A stretch of DNA of 25,167 bases from Lachnoclostridium sp. UBA7215 (GTDB taxonomy: Bacteria; Bacillota; Clostridia; Lachnospirales; Lachnospiraceae), in assembly GCA_002490465.1 (NCBI GenBank), contig DKUB01000101.1:1-25167 (forward strand), written 5' to 3'. How positions within the stretch are numbered: position 1 is the first letter of the stretch; every line of letters starts with the position of its first letter. Shown here in pieces: positions 21,039-25,167 of the stretch. The notes beneath the pieces are model-generated. The model was not told where the DNA came from, did not search any database, and worked only from the letters and a program-made list of their open reading frames with translations. The position numbers were made by a program, and so were the translations under genes.

Positions 21039-23444
21039 ATGATGAAGAAGAAAAAATACGTTATTTCCAGTATTATTGTCCTTTTTTTGTGTTGCCTGTG
21101 GATATCAGCGGCCGGGGTGGCAGCGAGTGGTGAGGCGTCACAGAAAACGGTTTCTATTACAGAGTTTTATAACAATGGAAAGCTGGGAGATAGCTATGAA
21201 AGGGCGCGCAGGGGAGAAGCAGTTGTGACGATTTCCAGTGCAGAGGAAATGAAAATCTTTTTTGAGTGTCTTTATGACTCTAATTGTACCTATGGGATTT
21301 CCTTCCGCCAGGAAAAAGATATTTCTTTTAGTGACAGCAGATTTGATTACAATCCCGACCGTAATCGTATATTTGTATATCAGGATGGAATTTGCCGGGG
21401 ACATAATGCAGTTTGTCTGTCCATAGAGCAGGTACGAGGGTTTGGATTAGAGGATGCCTATTTTGAATTGGGCGCTAACCGGGATTTTTGGGGACAGTAT
21501 GACGGTCAGGGATACTCTATCAGCGGATTTATTGCGTCAAATGGTGGACTTTCTGTAAATGGGGGGATTTTCGGCCATATAAGGGACAGTGGCTCTATCC
21601 GCAATGTGAAGATAAAAAACTGTTTTTTAAATCTTGCCTGGGGAGCGCTTTGTGGGGAAAATCTGGGAGTCATTGAAGACTGTTCGGTAGAAGCTGTTGT
21701 CGGCAGTTCATGGTCGATTGGAGGAATCGCTTATAGTAATTGCGGCACAATACGCCGTTGCAGAGCAGAAAATCTTATGTTGTGCTCGGCGTGGGGATAT
21801 GGGGATTTTGGTGGAATTGCCGCAGTCAGTCATAGTGGGAAGATATCCGATTGTGCAGTAGAACGGTTAAAAGTAAAAATGGTCGAAAAAAGTTTCATGA
21901 CGTCAGATAGCAATATATCCCAAAAAGGGCTTTCGGCGGGCGGCATTGCGGGATGCCAGAAGGGGGGACAAATTGTCAATTGTTCCAGCATTTATGAGGC
22001 ACATTGCACAAGTACCGGGTACGAAAGGGTAGGGGGAATTGTCGGCCACATAGAGGACAGTTTTGATGGGAATTTTATTGATAAAGTAGAATATGTTCCA
22101 TCCGAAATAAACAATTGTATCAGCGCCGGGAAGTTACAGGGAAAAATAGCCGGGGGGATTGTCGGGAAAATATCCGAAACAAGAAGCGCATTGTGGGTTT
22201 CACTTAAAAATAATCTCAGCCTTGCCGGGGTATATGGGGATGTTGCCGGGGGAGTTGTCGGGCAGCTTGATGCGGGAAAGGTAACGGCGTGTTATTCTTA
22301 TGAAAAATCAAAATCCCTCGCGGTAGTGGGACAGAAAAATTCAGGAAATGTGGTGGAAAGTTATGTTTTGGACAGGGCGCAGGTATATGGGGAGCCATCT
22401 GCCAATGTGATTGATGCCGGCAGTACATACGGGAATACCAGGATACTTTTAACAGCCCTGAATAATGGAGTGGCAGAACATTCTGATTATGCGAAATGGA
22501 GGAGCGGAGCTCTGGGGTATCCGGTGCTGATATCCAATTTAGAGGAAGCGCCGGCGGGGAGCTATGAGTTAGACAGTGAGATAGAACTTTCCCTTCCCTA
22601 TCAGCCAAACGTTACGTTGTCGCCGTCCCCAACTGTGTTGCCGACTCCAACTGCGGCACCGGTCATTACAGCGTCACCACTCCCAACCATTACTCCAAAC
22701 ATAACTGCGCCGCCGTCTCCAACTGTTGCGCCGGTCATTACAGTGTCGCCGACTCCAAAGATTACGGCTTTGCCATCTCCTGATATAACGCCGGGGGGCT
22801 TTGGTTCTCCCCCACCGGCTGAAACAGCGCCGCCGTCTAATCCAGAGGATAAAAAAAGTCTGTCCGAAAAGCTGGCGATTAAGAATCTAAAGATAAAGGC
22901 CAGTGCTTTGATGCGCGTAAATTTGTCATGGAAAAGCAACCAGTGGGCAGACGGGTATCAGATTCTGCGTTCGGGAAAAGGTTCTGCCGGATACAAGGTG
23001 ATAGGGGAGGCCTCTGCATCAAAGACAAAATATGTGGACAAAACAGCTAAGAGGGGCCGCCTGTATTTTTATATGGTCAGGGGATATATAAAAAACGAAG
23101 GCAGTGTTGTTTATGGAAATGGGGCGAAAAGGAAAGTACGAATTGCGTGGTATCAGGCGCCATCGCTGCGCTTGAGTGCAGGAAAAACATCGGCGGGAAA
23201 ATCTTATGTGCAGGTTAGGATTAGCAAATATTCAGGTTCATATATTGAAGTATATTTTAAGGTAAAAGGGAAGAAATATATTAAAGCTCCGCTGAAAAGA
23301 AAGAAGATAGCCTTTTACAATGGGAAGTTACGGTTTTCCTATAAGACAAAATCCCTGTTGTATTGCAAGGTGAGGACATATGAGATCAAAAAAGGGAAAA
23401 AGCAGTATAGTTATTTTTCAAAGGAGAGAAAAATCCGGCTGTAA
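21039..23444 (+). CDS. Secreted GLUG-repeat protein with Pro/Thr-rich stalk and C-terminal Ig-like modules
   Basis: 801 residues from the ATG at 21039 (GCGGAGG 6 nt upstream; the adjacent ATG at 21042 is equally possible). A signal peptide (KKKKYVISSIIVLFLCCLWI, cleavage near AAGVAASG) is followed by a region with GLUG-type repeats, for example GGIFGHIRDSGSIRNVKIKN, WGALCGENLGVIEDCSV, GGIAGCQKGGQIVNCSS and AGGIVGKISE (about 160-470). Residues about 523-600 are a Ser/Pro/Thr stalk with repeated SPSPT, PTPTAAP and SPTPK units. The C-terminus (about 605-800) has fibronectin-III-like strands (VNLSWKSNQWADGYQILRSG) and is very Lys-rich. No sortase or other anchor is seen. GLUG repeats occur in adhesins and IgA-protease-like proteins. 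The kinase gene follows after 12 bp. Confidence 0.8.
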   Translation: MMKKKKYVISSIIVLFLCCLWISAAGVAASGEASQKTVSITEFYNNGKLGDSYERARRGEAVVTISSAEEMKIFFECLYDSNCTYGISFRQEKDISFSDSRFDYNPDRNRIFVYQDGICRGHNAVCLSIEQVRGFGLEDAYFELGANRDFWGQYDGQGYSISGFIASNGGLSVNGGIFGHIRDSGSIRNVKIKNCFLNLAWGALCGENLGVIEDCSVEAVVGSSWSIGGIAYSNCGTIRRCRAENLMLCSAWGYGDFGGIAAVSHSGKISDCAVERLKVKMVEKSFMTSDSNISQKGLSAGGIAGCQKGGQIVNCSSIYEAHCTSTGYERVGGIVGHIEDSFDGNFIDKVEYVPSEINNCISAGKLQGKIAGGIVGKISETRSALWVSLKNNLSLAGVYGDVAGGVVGQLDAGKVTACYSYEKSKSLAVVGQKNSGNVVESYVLDRAQVYGEPSANVIDAGSTYGNTRILLTALNNGVAEHSDYAKWRSGALGYPVLISNLEEAPAGSYELDSEIELSLPYQPNVTLSPSPTVLPTPTAAPVITASPLPTITPNITAPPSPTVAPVITVSPTPKITALPSPDITPGGFGSPPPAETAPPSNPEDKKSLSEKLAIKNLKIKASALMRVNLSWKSNQWADGYQILRSGKGSAGYKVIGEASASKTKYVDKTAKRGRLYFYMVRGYIKNEGSVVYGNGAKRKVRIAWYQAPSLRLSAGKTSAGKSYVQVRISKYSGSYIEVYFKVKGKKYIKAPLKRKKIAFYNGKLRFSYKTKSLLYCKVRTYEIKKGKKQYSYFSKERKIRL

Positions 23445-23456
23445 AGGAGGAACACA

Positions 23457-25127
23457 ATGGAATTCGAGGAGCAGCAAAGGTGTATGGGATGCATGAAGCC
23501 TTTGGCGTGGGATGGCAGATGCAGTTGTGGATTTGACAGGAAAAGTTACCTGTTTGATTCGCATTATCTTCCGTTGGGTTCTTTTTTGAAAAACGGTGAC
23601 TATATGGTGGGGAAGGTTTTGGGAGAAGGTGGATTTGGCATTACATATATCGGATTTGACCGAAACCTTTTGAGTAGAATAGCGATTAAAGAATATTATC
23701 CGGCAGGGTTTGCCGGGCGGGATATATCCAGTGGGAATTATGATGTGTGCGCCTACGGCGGCGACGCTGCAGAGGTTTACCGAAAGGGACTGGATGCCTT
23801 CCTGAAAGAAGCGAGAATGCTGACAAGATTCAGTACAATGGAAGGAATTGTTAAAGTCCGTAATTTGTTTGAAGAAAATAAAACGGCCTATATTGTTATG
23901 GAATACGTTGAGGGAGTCAGCGTAAAAAATTATGTTCAGAGAAATGGAAGAATAGCACCGGAGCAGGTGCTGAAAATGATGGAGCAGCCAATTCAGGCGC
24001 TGCAGGCGGTTCATGAGGAAAATCTGGTTCACAGGGATGTCAGTGCAGATAATCTGATGATTGGTCAGAATGGGAAAATTACTTTAATTGACTTTGGGGC
24101 AGCGCGCTCATCAAATGTGATGGATGAAAAAACCAGAACGACTATCTGTAAACAGGGATTTTCAGCTCTGGAGCAATACAGTAAGGAAGGAAAGCAGGGG
24201 CCGTGGACCGATGTGTACAGCATTTGTGCGACCATGTATTATATGCTGACAGGGATTGTACCGAAAAATTCTACAGAGCGCATTGTAGATGATATGGTTG
24301 TCCCGCTGAGCCAGATGGATGATATTCTGCTTGCACAGGACAAGAAAGAAGCCATTATGACTGGCATGAAGGTAAAGAGCAGTGAGCGTTTTCAAAACAT
24401 GAAAATGCTGTATTCGGCGCTTTATGGAGAATCGCATAAGGATAAGGGTGGAGCGGAGACGGATTTTGTAATTCCCAAAGTACAGGAACCGGACATGCCG
24501 GCGGGGAAGCGGGAGATGGAAAGCAAAACAGGAGGAATAACGGCTCTTTTGGGAGAGGTTTTGCAGGAACTGCGGGGGAAGAGAAGCCGCAGGAAGAGGA
24601 AAAAACTTTTGCGGGGAATCGCAGGCACTGTTGCAATTTTTGTATTTCTTGCACTGGTTTTGTGGAACACGAGAGGATTCCTTTTTACAAAAGATACAGG
24701 TGTCAAAGAGCAGGCCACACAGACACAAGCAAAGCCGACGGGTACACCAAAGCCAACGGAAACACCGGAGCCAACGGAAGTGCCGAAACCGTCGGATACG
24801 CCGAAACCGTCCATCGTGGTGAAGATGCCAAAAGTCAATGGGATGAAAAAGGCGGCCGCAATCGAAAGAATGAAGAAGAAAGGATTTCGTTACAGGGTGG
24901 TAATGCGTAATAGCAATACCATTGCTGCGGGAACCGTAATCCGTGCCAATATTTCAGCGGGAACAACAGTAAAAAAAGGAAAAACGATTGTCCTCTATGT
25001 CAGTAAAGGCAAAAAAGTGACAGCGACACCGAAACCAACCGCTGTGCCAAGACCAACGGCAACAAAAAAACCAAACAAAAAAAAGGATGGTAATCTGGCG
25101 GGAGATTTAGATACCATCTTGTATTAG
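23457..25127 (+). CDS. Transmembrane serine/threonine protein kinase with N-terminal zinc ribbon and PASTA domain
   Basis: 556 residues; AAAGGAGG precedes the ATG. C9-x2-C12 and C22-x1-C24 form a small zinc-ribbon-like N-terminus. The Hanks-type kinase follows: Gly loop GEGGFG (56-61), catalytic Lys78 in AIKEYYP, catalytic loop HRDVSADN (H192-N199, D194) and DFG at 212-214, so it should be active. Residues about 386-404 (GIAGTVAIFVFLALVLW) are a single span, a TPKPTETPEPTEV linker follows, and residues about 456-517 are one PASTA domain (PKVNGMKKAAAIERM and VIRANISAGTTV). A second Thr/Pro-rich tail ends the protein. PASTA domains bind muropeptides, so an outside-in signal is likely. The IKEYYP subtype is often linked with FHA, PP2C or VWA genes, which may lie past the window edge. 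Confidence 0.92.
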   Translation: MEFEEQQRCMGCMKPLAWDGRCSCGFDRKSYLFDSHYLPLGSFLKNGDYMVGKVLGEGGFGITYIGFDRNLLSRIAIKEYYPAGFAGRDISSGNYDVCAYGGDAAEVYRKGLDAFLKEARMLTRFSTMEGIVKVRNLFEENKTAYIVMEYVEGVSVKNYVQRNGRIAPEQVLKMMEQPIQALQAVHEENLVHRDVSADNLMIGQNGKITLIDFGAARSSNVMDEKTRTTICKQGFSALEQYSKEGKQGPWTDVYSICATMYYMLTGIVPKNSTERIVDDMVVPLSQMDDILLAQDKKEAIMTGMKVKSSERFQNMKMLYSALYGESHKDKGGAETDFVIPKVQEPDMPAGKREMESKTGGITALLGEVLQELRGKRSRRKRKKLLRGIAGTVAIFVFLALVLWNTRGFLFTKDTGVKEQATQTQAKPTGTPKPTETPEPTEVPKPSDTPKPSIVVKMPKVNGMKKAAAIERMKKKGFRYRVVMRNSNTIAAGTVIRANISAGTTVKKGKTIVLYVSKGKKVTATPKPTAVPRPTATKKPNKKKDGNLAGDLDTILY

Positions 25128-25167
25128 GGATGATATACCAAATGGACAATATGAAGTGACCCCACAT

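Noticed and set aside
22609..22850. CRISPR-like or minisatellite reading of the repeated CCGTCTCCAACTG-type units
   Set aside because: The units are irregular, in frame and encode a Ser/Pro/Thr stalk; there are no spacers or fixed-length repeats.
22601..22939. Repetitive Gly/Val/Asp-rich minus-strand frame opposite the GLUG protein
   Set aside because: It is the complement of the Pro/Thr-encoding stalk repeat, not a gene.
24422..24838. Gly/Val-rich minus-strand frame opposite the kinase linker
   Set aside because: Antisense shadow of the Thr-Pro-Lys repeat codons; no RBS or domain.

Overview
The window looks like the chromosome of a spore-forming, anaerobic low-to-mid GC Firmicute, most likely a gut Lachnospiraceae (Clostridia). 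The pointers are the cotJABC spore-coat operon, a perR / reverse-rubrerythrin peroxide-defence pair, BspA-type leucine-rich-repeat secreted proteins, a YwmB-like protein, a zinc-ribbon/PASTA serine/threonine kinase of the IKEYYP type, and Clostridia-like RBS and sigma-A promoters. This is inferred from gene content; no rRNA or other phylogenetic marker is present.

Layout. 1-3050 is an accessory, partly decayed stretch read mostly on the minus strand: the 5' end of an Rpn-family nuclease/transposase gene running off the left edge, an AraC/GyrI-type regulator, a frameshifted beta-propeller-like pseudogene, a small orphan gene with a perfect RBS, and an approximately 78-bp imperfect palindrome. 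3056-3693 is a promoter, a leader with mutually exclusive hairpins ending in an intrinsic terminator, and a YwmB-like membrane-anchored protein. 3812-12045 is a plus-strand run: two tandemly duplicated BspA-type LRR secreted proteins, a MATE transporter, then a translationally coupled MoxR ATPase / DUF58 / transglutaminase-like trio. 12049-16182 holds tRNA-Leu(UAG) with a methyl-accepting chemotaxis protein starting 20 nt behind it, then (minus strand) a cytoplasmic CZB chemoreceptor and an AlkA-type DNA glycosylase.

16223-18572 holds the minus-strand cotJA-cotJB-cotJC operon with a sporulation-sigma-like promoter, divergent from perR-rubrerythrin, which has a sigma-A promoter followed by a 9-3-9 Per/Fur-type operator. 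18573-18980 contains what I read as a type I toxin-antitoxin locus: a short hydrophobic peptide gene (apparently carrying a one-base frameshift, or else using a TTG start) with a convergent, antisense, about 90-nt RNA that has its own near-consensus promoter and shares a bidirectional terminator. 19042-20942 holds a SAM methyltransferase and a possibly alpha/alpha-toroid protein behind an RBS-masking inverted repeat. 21039-25127 holds a secreted GLUG-repeat protein with a Pro/Thr stalk followed 12 nt later by a zinc-ribbon serine/threonine kinase with one membrane span and an extracellular PASTA domain.

The observations I rate highest are the toxin/antisense-RNA locus, the three-hairpin attenuator before the YwmB-like gene, the GLUG-protein/PASTA-kinase pair, the tRNA-Leu/chemoreceptor arrangement, and the palindromic methyltransferase leader. 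All functional statements are from reading the sequence only; no searches were run.
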